DNA of 23,485 nucleotides from a virus. The stretch is from positions 1 through 23,485 of IMG/VR virus record IMGVR_UViG_3300020477_001066, one strand, 5' to 3'. Below are positions 9,601-18,404 of the stretch, piece after piece. Positions within the stretch are counted from its first letter, which is position 1. Each line of letters opens with the position of its first letter. Under the pieces are notes generated by a model that saw only the letters and a list, made by a program, of their open reading frames with translations, searched no databases and was not told the origin of the DNA. The position numbers and the translations under genes were made by a program.

Positions 9601-12600
9601 TTAAAGATTCAATTTTTTTATCTCTTGTTTCTTTTATTACTCTTTCTTTTATTTCATCCCGTTTATCGTGAACATGTTTTTTCCAAAAAGCTTTTGCTTC
9701 TTCTTTTGAATATTTAGTCCATTCATCTAAATCTTCTTTATAATATTCTGCATACATTTGAATTTCCTCTAAAGCCTCATCATATAAATCATCCCATTCA
9801 GCTTCTGTTGCATAAAGAAATCTGTCATCACCATCCCCAGTAGCTATAGTGTATAAGTCTTTTTGCTTTTTAGTATTATACGGAATTGCATCTCTTAACG
9901 CTGTCTGCATAGAATAATCATCAACATCAATATCACCTACTTTTTCTATAGCTTCATCAATTGTTGGTCTAATTCCTATTCCTAATCTTTCCTCACTAAC
10001 TCTTCTCTTTCGTGTTGAACCTAAATCTCCAGTTTTAGGATCGACTCTCTCCAAAAGTCCTTCAGCATAATGTCTACCTCTAAATATCCAAATTCTATCT
10101 CTATCATATTTTTCTTTTTCCCCTTTTAATTCTCTATTTTTACCTCTCCACTTCTTTTCTACTGCTCTAATATCTTTTTCAAAATTAACATAGACATTAC
10201 CAGCTTCAGCATCTACTTTATTTAATTCCTCTATTTTTCTTTTGAGCATATCCAAATTTATCTCTGTGTCTCTTTTTCTTAATTTAACTCCTGCCATTGG
10301 AGTTCTCTTACCACCTCTAAGTAATGTCCCCGGTGTTCCCATAATCTTTGACCATAGATTTTCATCTGGTATTCCTGCATTAACAGCACCTCCTAGTTTT
10401 ACAGACCTACCTTCTGAACGAACAGTCCCTCCATACAATATTCTATGTCTAGCTGATGGACTCATGTAAGGTAACATCTCATATATTTGTCTCCAATAAA
10501 GTTGTCTAAATACTGGAGATCTTGATAAGTTATCTGTTCTGTCCCCCATTAAAGTCTTGAATCCCATTTCAACAAATTGTTTTATCCTAGAAGGGTCATC
10601 TTCAAATAACTCTTTTATTGTTTTTTGATATACTGGTAAATCTTCATACACTTCATCTAAAACATCTGCCATAGAATTTATAGAAGAGTCTTTCTTTTTT
10701 AATCCGGACTTTCTTTTTCCAGTTAAAGTATCCCCATACTTTTTATATTCAAGCCACAGATCATCAATCTTAAAACCATTACCAAATTCACCACCTAGTA
10801 ATATATTTAATAAATCATCATTAGCTTTTCTCTGATTTGTCATAATTGGGAATGGGGATTTAGTTATATCAACATCCTTTGGATTTGTAATATCCATAAG
10901 TTTTTCTAATAAAGCTTTATTTTCATCAAAAACTCCTCCTGCGTGTCCAGTCAATCTAGCTTTAATAGCATCTGCCATAGCAAATCTTCCACCAGCACCT
11001 TGAACAGCTCTTCTATACGAAGGGCCTCCCTTTTGATATACTCTCATTATTGCCTGTACTTCTTCACTCTTACCATTTACCCATTCCTGCAATCTTCTTT
11101 GTTGTCCTGCATCAGAAAGCGCTTCTCCATCAGCACCTCTGAATAAAAACTTGAACAAATCATCTCCGTTTATTCTATTTGCTTCTGTCATCCATTCTTG
11201 TAACCATACTTTCCATTGTTTAGTTCTCTGGCCATTAGCACCAAATCTAGTTATATCTCTTCTATCTATAACCTCAAACGGATGTGGACCCGGCTTTCTT
11301 CTTCCTGTGAACTCTCCTCCAAAAAATTTCATATTATTATTTATACCGGCCATAGCAGAAGCAGCTTCCTTAAACTGTTGTGCATCATCAAATGGATCTC
11401 CTAATAAGTCGTTATAAGTAACTCCTCTTTGACTCCATCTCTTAACTTTTCTAGCATCATCTGTTCCACCTATCCAAGAGGCAAGCCAACTTTGAGGCCT
11501 ACTAAACATTGTGTCAAATCCTCTAGCATACATCCTTATTTGTTCTTCACCTATTACTCTTATTGTCCATGCACCACGAAGCAGAACTAATGGTTTCCAT
11601 GCTTCTTGATAGTATTTATCTGCTGCTAAACTCATAATTCCTTGCTGTGCCGACTTATTTCTATTAGCAAAAACTCCCGGTACTTCTCCCGGTTCTAATC
11701 CCTTAGCAAAAGATTTAGTCATTTTAGCCCGTAATATACCCATAGTGTTATATGCTTTAGCTAGTCCTCCAGCATCTGGTAAAGGTATTGTTCTATTAAT
11801 AAACTCTGTCATAAGTTGAGGACCCGGAGTACCATGTGGTTTCCCATCAATAACTGCTGATTTTAGTTTATTTGTTGGACCCAAAACCTCCTCTCCAGTT
11901 AATTGATTAATCCAGAACTTTCTATATTCTGGGAGTTCATCCTCAAAAAATGATGTGAAGTATTTAGCATCATCTGGATTTACACCACCATTAATAATAA
12001 GATCTTCGTTAGTAACTGCCATCATTTCTTTTGCTACTTCATATAAACCTAGATCATCTCCATCTTCTAAATCAATTGCTTTATTTAATATCTTCGTTTT
12101 ATCACTTTGGTTTATTGTTGTCTGGTCCATCCATAACTTCATTTGATGTAATGTCTGATCCATTTGATCTATATCTAAGAATCTATAAGGTAAATCTGCT
12201 GCGTAGCTAGCAATAATCTGTCCAATTCTACCAGAATCCATAAGACTAGCTTTTATTATTTTTGCAGAACCGAATAGCTTTCCTGTACCTATAAGTTGTT
12301 CTGGAACATTAGGAATCAACGACTCAGTAAGCCCTCCTAATGCTCTACCTAATCCTCTTTTTGTTGGACTTCGTGTACCAAAACCAAAAGGTGTAGAAAT
12401 AGGATTTCCTAAAACTTCATCATTTAATAACTTTCTTACTGCTTTAACTTTATTTTCAACTGGCCTTGTGGAATATTGAATATCTTTTAGTTTTTTTAAC
12501 ATTTCACTATCTGTTACTCCTGTCAAATTCATAAATTCATGTGTGTTTTGGTTAGTAGCAAGCCAGTTTATAAGTTCCTCTGCACCTTCATCATGCTCTA

Positions 12601-13642
12601 AATAATCCTCAACTCTACGACCAGATACCCACTTTTTAATTCCTGTATCATTTAGACCTAGCTGCTTTTTTTGGGCATTTGTCAATTCTTTACTTCCTTT
12701 TTTACCGGGAGTTCCCTTATGAACTTTCTTCATTATATTCTTAACCAACTCTTCAGATGGTTTTAATGTTCTCCTACCTGCAGTTAAAGCTTTAGTACCT
12801 AATAAGAAATAGTTAGCTGGATCAAGAAACATTATTTTCCCTGCATCAATTATTCCAGACATAACATTAAAAGGTCTACTTCCCGGTTCCATAACTAAAT
12901 TAGCTGTAGCTCTTCCTAAAGATATAGGCATAGCTACTTGATTTCCTTGATTGTCTTTAGTTGTTATAGAAAACACACCTGACTCTTCTTGCATCCTTCT
13001 ATCTATATCAGTTATAGGACTTCCTAAATAAGAATTTATATTTTGTACTGCCTTATCTGGATCCATACCCTTTTGAACCATATATTTATATTCTTCATAA
13101 AATTTAGAGTTAGGATTGTTAGGATCAAACTCATCACTATCTGGAATAAATCCCTCTCCTAAATTAACTCTGTTTCCAGATTTTAACTGTCTTAAAGCTT
13201 GCCTTACAGTTGAACTACCAGATTGTGCATAAGCATCTTGAAATGTTAATTGATCTTTATAATCTCCAAATGTTGATGCTATAAAAGAGTTTATTGGTCT
13301 ATCTACCCAACTTCTATAAGCATCTTCTAAACCTAGTAGGCCTAATCTAACTCCTGCTTTTAACCCTCCTCCAAACTTACCTAAAAGACCTTTCTGATTA
13401 TTCTCTACTATTCTTTTAGATACTTCTTGTAATACTTCTGCTTCTGGTTTTACTTGAAGTAAAGTTAATGCTGATATAACATCCGGTGAGAAATTAGGAT
13501 AAGCTTTTGAAATTGCAGAAGCCCTCTGTGAATCATCACGTGTAACAGAATTTCTTACTTGTGCATATTTTTTTTGTCTTGCGTAAATTTCAGCATAAAG
13601 ATCTTGTTCCTCTTTGGGATTATCAAAATAAGCAACTCCCAT
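6659..13642 (-). CDS. Giant putative internal virion / DNA-ejection protein, 2,327 aa
   Basis: This single 7-kb reading frame takes up about 30% of the window. The first 300 residues contain Gly-rich amphipathic stretches (GLLGKFGGGLKAGVRLGLLG near 85-105 and an SGIIDAGKIMFLDPANYFLL stretch near 262). Residues about 1130-1450 are highly charged and helical. Around 1770 there is an aromatic motif, MRAIFPFGNAYKEIVTTW, followed near 1865-1890 by a hydrophobic segment (ALSVVPGVGPMMAIPLAKLI). The size, the amphipathic segments and the neighbours (portal upstream, peptidoglycan hydrolase downstream) resemble the large ejected internal proteins of podoviruses, which form a conduit across the cell envelope. 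I looked for single-subunit RNA polymerase motifs as in N4-type virion polymerases and saw none by eye. The ribosome binding site is weak; the start overlaps the previous stop (TAATG). Confidence 0.7.
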   Translation of the reverse strand: MGVAYFDNPKEEQDLYAEIYARQKKYAQVRNSVTRDDSQRASAISKAYPNFSPDVISALTLLQVKPEAEVLQEVSKRIVENNQKGLLGKFGGGLKAGVRLGLLGLEDAYRSWVDRPINSFIASTFGDYKDQLTFQDAYAQSGSSTVRQALRQLKSGNRVNLGEGFIPDSDEFDPNNPNSKFYEEYKYMVQKGMDPDKAVQNINSYLGSPITDIDRRMQEESGVFSITTKDNQGNQVAMPISLGRATANLVMEPGSRPFNVMSGIIDAGKIMFLDPANYFLLGTKALTAGRRTLKPSEELVKNIMKKVHKGTPGKKGSKELTNAQKKQLGLNDTGIKKWVSGRRVEDYLEHDEGAEELINWLATNQNTHEFMNLTGVTDSEMLKKLKDIQYSTRPVENKVKAVRKLLNDEVLGNPISTPFGFGTRSPTKRGLGRALGGLTESLIPNVPEQLIGTGKLFGSAKIIKASLMDSGRIGQIIASYAADLPYRFLDIDQMDQTLHQMKLWMDQTTINQSDKTKILNKAIDLEDGDDLGLYEVAKEMMAVTNEDLIINGGVNPDDAKYFTSFFEDELPEYRKFWINQLTGEEVLGPTNKLKSAVIDGKPHGTPGPQLMTEFINRTIPLPDAGGLAKAYNTMGILRAKMTKSFAKGLEPGEVPGVFANRNKSAQQGIMSLAADKYYQEAWKPLVLLRGAWTIRVIGEEQIRMYARGFDTMFSRPQSWLASWIGGTDDARKVKRWSQRGVTYNDLLGDPFDDAQQFKEAASAMAGINNNMKFFGGEFTGRRKPGPHPFEVIDRRDITRFGANGQRTKQWKVWLQEWMTEANRINGDDLFKFLFRGADGEALSDAGQQRRLQEWVNGKSEEVQAIMRVYQKGGPSYRRAVQGAGGRFAMADAIKARLTGHAGGVFDENKALLEKLMDITNPKDVDITKSPFPIMTNQRKANDDLLNILLGGEFGNGFKIDDLWLEYKKYGDTLTGKRKSGLKKKDSSINSMADVLDEVYEDLPVYQKTIKELFEDDPSRIKQFVEMGFKTLMGDRTDNLSRSPVFRQLYWRQIYEMLPYMSPSARHRILYGGTVRSEGRSVKLGGAVNAGIPDENLWSKIMGTPGTLLRGGKRTPMAGVKLRKRDTEINLDMLKRKIEELNKVDAEAGNVYVNFEKDIRAVEKKWRGKNRELKGEKEKYDRDRIWIFRGRHYAEGLLERVDPKTGDLGSTRKRRVSEERLGIGIRPTIDEAIEKVGDIDVDDYSMQTALRDAIPYNTKKQKDLYTIATGDGDDRFLYATEAEWDDLYDEALEEIQMYAEYYKEDLDEWTKYSKEEAKAFWKKHVHDKRDEIKERVIKETRDKKIESLRATGRTGYGEKSLRINFDDEIDELRREQARIVKPGTLGLHRLYEGDLKVLQFFPSEAPMEYPDKVFGDIYEFMHLKRWASFRKADFTVGSPSYQSKGSASDMTPYPLGDKLTEALKNLNRNFFKKKKITEIESEAEYVLIRDYILGDEMTMMDHTMSESALRKAIKTARQMRKKTKVASPKIDTVVPNEEFYLLRKQFLDGLEPGDVVEAGPNEWWMEFLEGLRDKGVKPGDDLWETLRDSRNDVTGSWGKLDEIFDLIGGDREALGSFQYNQKFYKRLGENADWTWQNLWDNFAYSGKNKWSEKQIASAKKANQADLDWVEELKGMVSRYREGRLSKVNAIEDKIKARMKVLDETVGEKSEKYQRGRRKYIREREKLYDAASFTEDVASFDQLDTVAKAVALQGVQDLLYDITRDNKFFYNMRAIFPFGNAYKEIVTTWAKLLKENPQMIRRGQVAVNALRKDNDFSPIEGEGFIGEDEVTGESVFYYPVVSELISEAASDVAFGEDRQVQVRFPGYASSLNIALSVVPGVGPMMAIPLAKLIGDSPAFDDFVKFAFPYGLPDVKTSGDLINAAFAPAWMRNAVRAIWGFDSDNPNNEIARVAGNTQIDIYRLLKANGELDDTQQQQIALQQKAKKIGRGITLIKAFSQFIGPTGMNPRYDKIGDPKNNTTVWAMQTLSDRYRELLETPPILPGTNQMAYAPGDNYSATKYFIDEFGFNPIDLVQPKSIVIEPRPVDEKGVEFQRNNPELFESHPYTAQFAIPKGGGGDFSYEAYVRTLVEGKREPLSPDEWLYKRNQSLGQFYMEDKRLESLELFDITRPNQDKARNRYLAMHQIDARDKFPGYDRPIPGLPETTSVELQMKELRTWEKEPQLANTKVGRDVISILSIMDTISKKGFREGLSMEGWRSSRRYIAERKFLRDTIARMVANNDDLYFVAEKVLLPYIEERRDFVEDLFYNPDVFEEYGMYLPNKINVGGA

Positions 13643-14100
13643 TATTCTGTCTCGCTAGATGACTGCCATACACTTCCTACACTATTTAACAATGATAATA
13701 ACTCTGGAGTTGGATTTATTTCTGCCATGGCTCTGATTAACATTAAATAATCTGGTTCTAATATTTGATTTCCTGCATCCCCTATCGTATCTATTGGCAT
13801 ATCTGGATAACGTGTTTGTCCATAAAGATCTACTTCATCAACTGGATTAATTACTACATTCTCATCATCAACAATCTCTCCTTCAACTACTCCTGTATCA
13901 TCTTGTACAGTAGGGTCTTGTCTTACTTGTTCTATTAATTGTTTCTCTTCATCATAAGAACCACTAACCATTCCTTTTACATCTTCAACAGTAGGTGCTT
14001 GGCCATCTGTTCTTCTTGATAACTTTCCGGGACCACTAACAGCTGCGGGTTTTTTTACTCCGCCTCTTCTGCCAGATTGCCTAGAAGATCCATTTGCCAT
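13642..14100 (-). CDS. 152-aa small late protein downstream of portal
   Basis: The N-terminal 45 residues are basic and low-complexity (SGRRGGVKKP, then SGPGKLSRRTDG). The middle is acidic and the C-terminus is a predicted helix (YLMLIRAMAEINPTPELLSLLNSV). The SGPGxLSRRTDG pattern is, from memory, common in short proteins encoded just after the portal in phages of Gram-positive and marine hosts. Their role is not settled; scaffold or connector are possible. The start has GGGAG six bases upstream and overlaps the 70-aa gene by 20 nt. No database check was possible. Confidence 0.75.
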   Translation of the reverse strand: MANGSSRQSGRRGGVKKPAAVSGPGKLSRRTDGQAPTVEDVKGMVSGSYDEEKQLIEQVRQDPTVQDDTGVVEGEIVDDENVVINPVDEVDLYGQTRYPDMPIDTIGDAGNQILEPDYLMLIRAMAEINPTPELLSLLNSVGSVWQSSSETE

Positions 14101-14293
14101 TTATATCTCCCATATCTATATCATCCATTAATACTCCGATAATGAATGTATTACCTAAATCAATTCTTACAAAAGGCATAGGTTGTGGTGGAGGTGTTGG
14201 TTCTTCTAATATCTCCATACTATTAATCCAAACATCTCTAAGTCCACTATGGACTATATTTTCAAATTCCATATCATAACTGTTCTGGGACAT
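14081..14293 (-). CDS. 70-aa hypothetical late protein
   Basis: The ORF is preceded by an excellent AGGAGG five bases from its ATG and overlaps both neighbours by 20 nt, in keeping with the compressed layout. The protein contains a Pro-rich hinge (EEPTPPPQP) between a short helical N-terminus and a likely beta-rich C-terminus (RIDLGNTFIIGVLMDDIDMG). No family is recognised. It could be a small head-completion or decoration protein, but position is the only evidence. Confidence 0.7.
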   Translation of the reverse strand: MSQNSYDMEFENIVHSGLRDVWINSMEILEEPTPPPQPMPFVRIDLGNTFIIGVLMDDIDMGDINGKWIF

Positions 14294-16049
14294 CTGGACC
14301 TCCTCCCCCTTGTAACAATAGACTTCTTATATCTGGTGGTGGACCTTGAGGAACTTGAGGTTGTCCTTGTTGCATTAATTGGTCCATCATAGCTTGTTCT
14401 GATTCTGGGACTTCTTCTTCTGCAGTATAGAATTTATCTAATACAGTCTGCATGTCATCTGGATTCTTTAATATCTGTACTAATGCCATTGTAGCTTTAG
14501 GATCTCCTTGTGTAGCTTGTACTTTCAATGTCTCAAACAATACTGTCTCTGCTTCTGACTTTGTAATTCTATTATTTATTTTCTGTAGATTTTCTAATCC
14601 ATCCATATTCTCTTGTAATGTTTGCTTATCAATTATCCCTGCTTGTAATAATTGTAAACCAGATACAATTTTAGTTGGTTCATCAAATCCTGCCATAACA
14701 CCATAAACTCTTCTTGTTTCATATTGACCATCTATATCATTTTTAGGGACATAATATTCTGCATAAGCTCTATCTTTGGCATAACCAGATATTGGTTTTC
14801 TTTTACTTCCATTAAGTACTTCATCCATTTCTAATCTTTTAGCATCTACTTCTTCTAGTGCGTTCTTTAATGACAACTGATACTCTCTAACATTCAAATC
14901 AACTGATGACATTAATTCTTGCAATCCTCTTCCTGTAACAAATGAATTAGGAGATTGTGCATCATCAGTAACTGGATAAGAAGAACCTAATCTAAGTTGC
15001 CTCTCTATCCTATCTATTTGTTGAAACATTTGGTAAGGAAGATTATTAACTGGTTTAGCAACTTGACTTCCCGGTGATAGATAGTTAATTGCAAATCTAC
15101 CTCTCTTATAAGCACCAGACTCTAGTTCTCCTACAATATTTGTTTCAGTAAATACTGCATCTTCCATAGCAATAATGGATAAAACATTTATCTTTGCCAT
15201 AGCTGCCATGAGTCCTAACACATGATCATATTGTCCTTGTAATCTATCAAAACTAAATCTCTTTGCTAGTACAAATCTAGGACCACTCTGTAATGGATTA
15301 GGTGTAAAATCTAATATTTGTTTTGTTGTAGGATAATAAACATAGGTTCCCTCTTCGTTGTAATACTCTATTAACTCTTCTCCCTCAGCAGTATTATTTT
15401 CCCAGCTTCTTGCATATTGATCTTTATATAATCCCTGAGACCATCCACCACTATATTCTCCAGTTGTATCTTGTATATCTACTTTTGCATGAGGATATAA
15501 ATTTTTAATAGTCTTTACTGGAACAATTCTAACTAAAGCTAGCTCTGTTGGTTGTTGATCTGGTCCATAGTAACCGGGGAAACAATCAAATGGATCTCTC
15601 AATTCTGCATGAGGATACATATTACCAAATCTATCTTTTTTATTTCTTATAATCCAAACTGAAAAACCATAACCCGGTAGCCATCTAGCAGCTTGTGGAA
15701 GTTGCATATCCATCTTACAACTCTTGTCATAAGCATGAACAATCCTTTCTAGCTTCTCTGATTTATTCTTAGCTCTATCTGAATCTTTATTATTAAATGG
15801 ATCAACTTTAAGATCTGGAACTCTACCTAGCTTCTGTGCTAAGTGTTCCAAACCAGAATCAATCATATTAGGTATTGGTAAATCTTCGTTATAGTTTTCT
15901 GAATTAGAACCTAATAGTGCGGCCACTCCTTGTGAACCTCCATTTAATATATTTCTAATTCTTTTCCTATAATCAAAAGATCCTGTAGATTCATGTAACC
16001 CACGAAGGTCATCAATTTTATGTGCTAACTTGTCAGCTGTATAAGCCAT
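14274..16049 (-). CDS. Portal protein, 591 aa
   Basis: I call this the portal because it directly follows the large terminase, has the usual length (450-700 aa), and has a portal-like composition: a helical N-terminus, a beta-rich stretch with many aromatic and Pro residues (DPFDCFPGYYGPDQQP near 130), a long helical segment near 335-390 and an acidic, Gln/Pro-rich C-terminal tail. Portals form the dodecameric ring through which the DNA is packaged and ejected. I chose the ATG at 16049, which overlaps the terminase stop as TAATG. A GTG at 16061 would add four residues (MGKI), but does not match the junction style of this operon. The gene ends in a GGAGGAGG-rich region that forms the ribosome binding site of the 70-aa gene. 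Confidence 0.75.
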   Translation of the reverse strand: MAYTADKLAHKIDDLRGLHESTGSFDYRKRIRNILNGGSQGVAALLGSNSENYNEDLPIPNMIDSGLEHLAQKLGRVPDLKVDPFNNKDSDRAKNKSEKLERIVHAYDKSCKMDMQLPQAARWLPGYGFSVWIIRNKKDRFGNMYPHAELRDPFDCFPGYYGPDQQPTELALVRIVPVKTIKNLYPHAKVDIQDTTGEYSGGWSQGLYKDQYARSWENNTAEGEELIEYYNEEGTYVYYPTTKQILDFTPNPLQSGPRFVLAKRFSFDRLQGQYDHVLGLMAAMAKINVLSIIAMEDAVFTETNIVGELESGAYKRGRFAINYLSPGSQVAKPVNNLPYQMFQQIDRIERQLRLGSSYPVTDDAQSPNSFVTGRGLQELMSSVDLNVREYQLSLKNALEEVDAKRLEMDEVLNGSKRKPISGYAKDRAYAEYYVPKNDIDGQYETRRVYGVMAGFDEPTKIVSGLQLLQAGIIDKQTLQENMDGLENLQKINNRITKSEAETVLFETLKVQATQGDPKATMALVQILKNPDDMQTVLDKFYTAEEEVPESEQAMMDQLMQQGQPQVPQGPPPDIRSLLLQGGGGPDVPEQL

Positions 16050-17968
16050 TATCTTTCCCACATTCTTTCATCATACGTTGTCATTTTATAATTGCTATAA
16101 CTAGGAGTATAGTCGCTGTCTACTTCTGAAAGTATGATTTTCATAGTTTGTCGTATACGCTTCATAGGAAACCATGATGCCATTACTAAGTCTGTTTTTG
16201 ATGTAGGAGACTTAGTATTTTTACTACTAGCTGCGCTAAAATATATTAACTGACTTCTGTATATATTTACTTTCCTCTGTGTAATTGGTGAGGCCCAAGG
16301 TATATTTATTTTACCCTGTTCAAATAAAGGAACCATTGATGTAACTCCAAATACTGGATCCCATTTATTCTTATAGGTTTGGTGTCCCTCTATCTTTACT
16401 CCATGACCTGCTGCCCAGTTCTTTATATCTTTATCTTGACCAATAGCTTTTTGAAATCCGTTTTCTTCTACTATCCAATGATATAGATTATATTGCTCAT
16501 ACCACTCTTTCATTACCTTATGGGCCTTTGCAATACCTCCTCCTAAATCATTCTTTATATCTACTAACCACATGTCCATAGTCTTTGCATTATATGCCCA
16601 CAAAACTGCTGCTTGGTACCCTGTAGATGCTGGGTCTAATCCAGCTATTAAAGAAGTTCGTGGAGGTATATCTCCTAGTTCTCTTGACCTATCAAGACAT
16701 TTATCTATCATCTCTGCATTAAATAATTCCATACCTTCTGGTACTGCTTTATTCAGATATACCATTTCAAAAATTGCTCTACCCCCTGTAGTCTCAGCTG
16801 CAGACAATTGTTCTAATAACCATTTATGACTTCTCTTACCTTTCCATAACATGTGATCATCTTGATCTTCTGATTCTTGGTCTAAAGGTATTTCTAAATC
16901 ATGCGCACGTTCTACTATTGTCTCCCAAGCTTCATTGTCTAATAGTGAATTATATAAATCATCTGGGTGCTGTCTTGACCCAATAACTACCATACCGGTG
17001 TGTTCCTCTTTTCTTGATTGAAGTGTTGTTGTCCACCAGTTCTTTGTATTCTCTCTAGCACTAGGTTGAACTGTAGAACCATGATCTTCTATGTCATCAG
17101 CTACTATGAGGTCTGCATCTCTTGAAAGAATTTTTCCTCCCTTACCTACAGCTACTAATGTAGGAGATTTGATTCCAGCTACTGTTCTAGTATTAACAGT
17201 AAACTGACCTGTACTCCAAGACTTCCCAGATTTATTCATAGGCCTAAAACCTTCATACCCTGCAAAGTCTTGAATCAACTGTTCATTATTTTCTAAATGA
17301 TCTAATACAGCACCTACTGCATTTTTAGCTATATCTTCATTACCCCCTACCCACATAACTCGTATATTAGGATTTTTACATATCATGTATACACAGAAGT
17401 GCGTTAGTAGGTCTGTCTTGCCGTGCCGGGGGGGTGATAGCACCATTAGTCTCTTACCATGCTTAATAGCTTCTAGGATTGCATGTATCCAACGCTTTTG
17501 AAATTCTGGGGTCTCATACTGCTCTCCTTGTTCTGTAAGGAAATATGTATCTCTAAATAATATAAAATCATCAAGTGCTGCTTTTGCTTCGGGGTTATTT
17601 TCTAATATCTTTTGATTATCTTTCAAAGCTTGGTCTTTCAAGTAAGCTGATAAAGATCTGGTAATAGTAGCTAAACTACATCCTAATATATCAGCTATCT
17701 CTTGTTTAGATTTAGAACCATTCAAAATAGAGTCAAAAAAATTTTTTTTCTCCATAATGGCATAGTATCTCCCTCTTCGTTTCTGTATATTGTGATCTAC
17801 ATCTTTCTCTATATGGTACTCAGATGCTGTTTTTTTTGCTCTGTAAGCCCTTTGTTTAATCCTCCTAGCACATTTATCAGAACAGTACTTCCTTCTACTC
17901 TTGGGTAGTATTTTCGTACAATCATTAGCTAGACAGAACTGTTTTTTTGCTTGGCTTTCTTTCTCCAT
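16049..17968 (-). CDS. terL: Large terminase subunit with N-terminal zinc finger and HTH, 639 aa
   Basis: The packaging motor ATPase/nuclease. The ATPase domain has Walker A SPPRHGKT (178-185, K184) and Walker B LIVADD (287-292). The C-terminal RNase H-like nuclease begins with IAGLDPASTG, with D445 the expected metal ligand. Unusual for TerL, residues 12-33 hold a Cys4 set (C12, C17, C29, C33) followed by a basic stretch, and residues 84-111 read as a helix-turn-helix (KQEIADILGCSLATITRSL). These could give the protein its own DNA-recognition module in place of a separate small subunit, which I do not see in the window. The ATG at 17968 has no clear Shine-Dalgarno upstream. A TATGAT sequence lies 13-18 nt before it, so a very short leader is possible. 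It is the first gene of the leftward late operon. Confidence 0.93.
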   Translation of the reverse strand: MEKESQAKKQFCLANDCTKILPKSRRKYCSDKCARRIKQRAYRAKKTASEYHIEKDVDHNIQKRRGRYYAIMEKKNFFDSILNGSKSKQEIADILGCSLATITRSLSAYLKDQALKDNQKILENNPEAKAALDDFILFRDTYFLTEQGEQYETPEFQKRWIHAILEAIKHGKRLMVLSPPRHGKTDLLTHFCVYMICKNPNIRVMWVGGNEDIAKNAVGAVLDHLENNEQLIQDFAGYEGFRPMNKSGKSWSTGQFTVNTRTVAGIKSPTLVAVGKGGKILSRDADLIVADDIEDHGSTVQPSARENTKNWWTTTLQSRKEEHTGMVVIGSRQHPDDLYNSLLDNEAWETIVERAHDLEIPLDQESEDQDDHMLWKGKRSHKWLLEQLSAAETTGGRAIFEMVYLNKAVPEGMELFNAEMIDKCLDRSRELGDIPPRTSLIAGLDPASTGYQAAVLWAYNAKTMDMWLVDIKNDLGGGIAKAHKVMKEWYEQYNLYHWIVEENGFQKAIGQDKDIKNWAAGHGVKIEGHQTYKNKWDPVFGVTSMVPLFEQGKINIPWASPITQRKVNIYRSQLIYFSAASSKNTKSPTSKTDLVMASWFPMKRIRQTMKIILSEVDSDYTPSYSNYKMTTYDERMWER

Positions 17969-18377
17969 CTGTTATAGTGTATCATACATATATTTAGTTT
18001 GAGATGGTTAAGACTACCTAACATGTGTACAAGTAAGAGTGATCGGGACACAAAAAGTCCGGGATCGGTGGCACGATAAACTAGAAAGACAAACCGGATA
18101 CTCAAGGCACTTGACTTAAACTTTATCAATAAATGGTAAATATTTTGACTCTAGCTGCAGTCATAGCCCGCTTATGCCCATTTGGGTGTAGAAATAGCAC
18201 TCCCTCCTACTACTAAGTAGCTAACTTTTACTGTAGTAAGAGGGCTTGTACTGATCTTATGATAGCAGGACAAGGGACCTTGACTGAAAATTTTAATAAA
18301 ATTTTATGACTTTTTACTAAAACCCTATAAACACTACACATTTAACATACTATATCTTGTATATACTATATATGGTA
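17969..18377. other. Non-coding stretch upstream of terL
   Basis: No ORF here has a credible start and coding character on either strand. Visible items are a short GGAC/GTCC hairpin near 18047-18061, several TTGACT-like sequences (near 18110 and 18280) without convincing -10 partners, a duplicated AAAATTTT near 18287-18305, and an AT-rich run of alternating TATA from 18345. It presumably carries the leader or promoter of the late operon, but I cannot place a promoter with confidence. Confidence 0.5.
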
Positions 18378-18393
18378 TACACTAGATGTGGTA
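18378..18393 (+). repeat. Left copy of 16-nt direct repeat flanking the tmRNA-like RNA
   Basis: TACACTAGATGTGGTA here matches TACACTAGGTGTAGTA at 18503-18518 in 14 of 16 positions, in the same orientation. The pair brackets the structured element at 18405-18497. The left copy overlaps the putative -10 region. Possible roles are protein-binding sites, integrase arm-type sites, or traces of insertion of the element. Confidence 0.6.
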
Positions 18394-18397
18394 TAGT
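18389..18397 (+). promoter_or_regulatory. Extended -10 promoter for the tmRNA-like RNA
   Basis: TGGTATAGT matches the extended -10 form (TGn plus a TATAAT-like hexamer). It ends 7 nt before the first G of the acceptor stem at 18405, which is the normal distance to a transcription start. No good -35 is visible, as is usual for extended -10 promoters. Confidence 0.45.
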
Positions 18398-18404
18398 GTC
18401 TACT

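Noticed and set aside
6659-13642. Virion RNA polymerase of the N4 type
   Set aside because: The size suggested it, but no single-subunit polymerase motifs (catalytic Asp pair context, R-x3-K-x7-YG) were seen by eye.
14274-16061. GTG start of the portal at 16061
   Set aside because: The ATG at 16049 makes the TAATG junction used throughout the operon; the GTG would add only four residues and overlap the terminase.
17929-18129. Minus-strand ORF of 66 codons overlapping the start of terL
   Set aside because: It overlaps the terminase start in another frame, has no ribosome site, and its translation (MIKFKSSALSIRFVFL and onward) looks random.
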